Origin: FEN-1297 sp046704565
GTDB lineage: Bacteria; Bacteroidota; Ignavibacteria; Ignavibacteriales; Ignavibacteriaceae
NCBI GenBank assembly: GCA_046704565.1
Contig: JBJKRP010000038.1
Location: 1-5,197, forward strand
Reading direction: 5' to 3'
DNA: 5,197 bases
The stretch's first letter is position 1; every line of letters begins with the position of its first letter. A program made the position numbers and the translations under genes. This document shows, in pieces, positions 5,041 to 5,197 of the stretch. The notes under the pieces are model-generated. The model was not told the DNA's origin. It did no database searches and worked only from the letters and a program-made list of their open reading frames with translations.

Positions 5041-5197
5041 AACCTTTCTCATCGAGTTATTCCAAAGAAAGGATTAACTATAAAGTCTTTCATAAAGAAC
5101 AACAGACATATTAAAAAAAATTTAAGCATAAAAATCAATATAAAGCAAAACAAAAAAAGTCGTGTTGGGTCATAATAAAAGGTAACCGAAGTAGAGG
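5041..5197. other. AT-rich intergenic end of the window, no gene recognised
   Basis: Very A-rich DNA with no start codon plus ribosome binding site leading into an open frame on either strand. A 7-bp stem, CCTTTCT (5043-5049) with AGAAAGG (5066-5072), is present without a T-tract. The last bases (GGTAACCGAAGTAGAGG) could be the leader of a gene beyond the window. Confidence 0.5.

Overview
The window looks like a chromosomal segment from a low-to-moderate GC, Gram-negative member of the Bacteroidota/Chlorobi/Ignavibacteria side of the FCB group; Ignavibacteria-like is my best guess. The reason is three intact copies of a type IX secretion (T9SS) type A C-terminal sorting domain of the 'NYPNPFNPST...VYDILGREV...SGVYFYRL...KKLLLLK' kind, plus decayed copies. 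No rRNA, tRNA or CRISPR array was seen.

Layout: (1) Bases 2-283 are the 3' end of a T9SS-exported protein. Its sorting domain is interrupted in frame by a palindromic element encoding RLPDGQAG. (2) A perfect 16-bp hairpin (295-330) follows, probably the terminator of gene 1. It overlaps the upstream ATG of a stand-alone response regulator whose real start is probably 348. (3) Bases 765-1119 hold a gene relic (834-965) with a Shine-Dalgarno, a start codon, seven codons, stop codons and then the last 32 codons of a sorting domain. (4) Two complete secreted T9SS cargo proteins follow in tandem on the + strand. The first (1120-2673) carries carboxypeptidase-regulatory-like repeats and the second (2731-3795) carries two putative Ig (He_PIG-like) repeats. 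(5) Bases 3796-4660 are a degraded, repeat-rich stretch. It has palindromic repeats, a second decayed sorting-domain tail with a palindrome at the same protein position as in gene 1, and a doubtful 120-aa ORF with a signal-peptide-like start. (6) A small SpoVG-family gene (4661-4909) with a strong ribosome binding site is followed by a strong intrinsic terminator (4985-5040). (7) The last 160 bases are AT-rich with no recognisable gene.

The cargo genes would act together only in the sense that all go through Sec and then T9SS to the cell surface or medium. The response regulator and SpoVG are probably separate transcription units. I do not see a new defence or enzymatic system. The most notable signal is the recurrent decay of sorting-domain genes to head and tail pieces, and the palindromic repeat insertions at one fixed point in the sorting domain.
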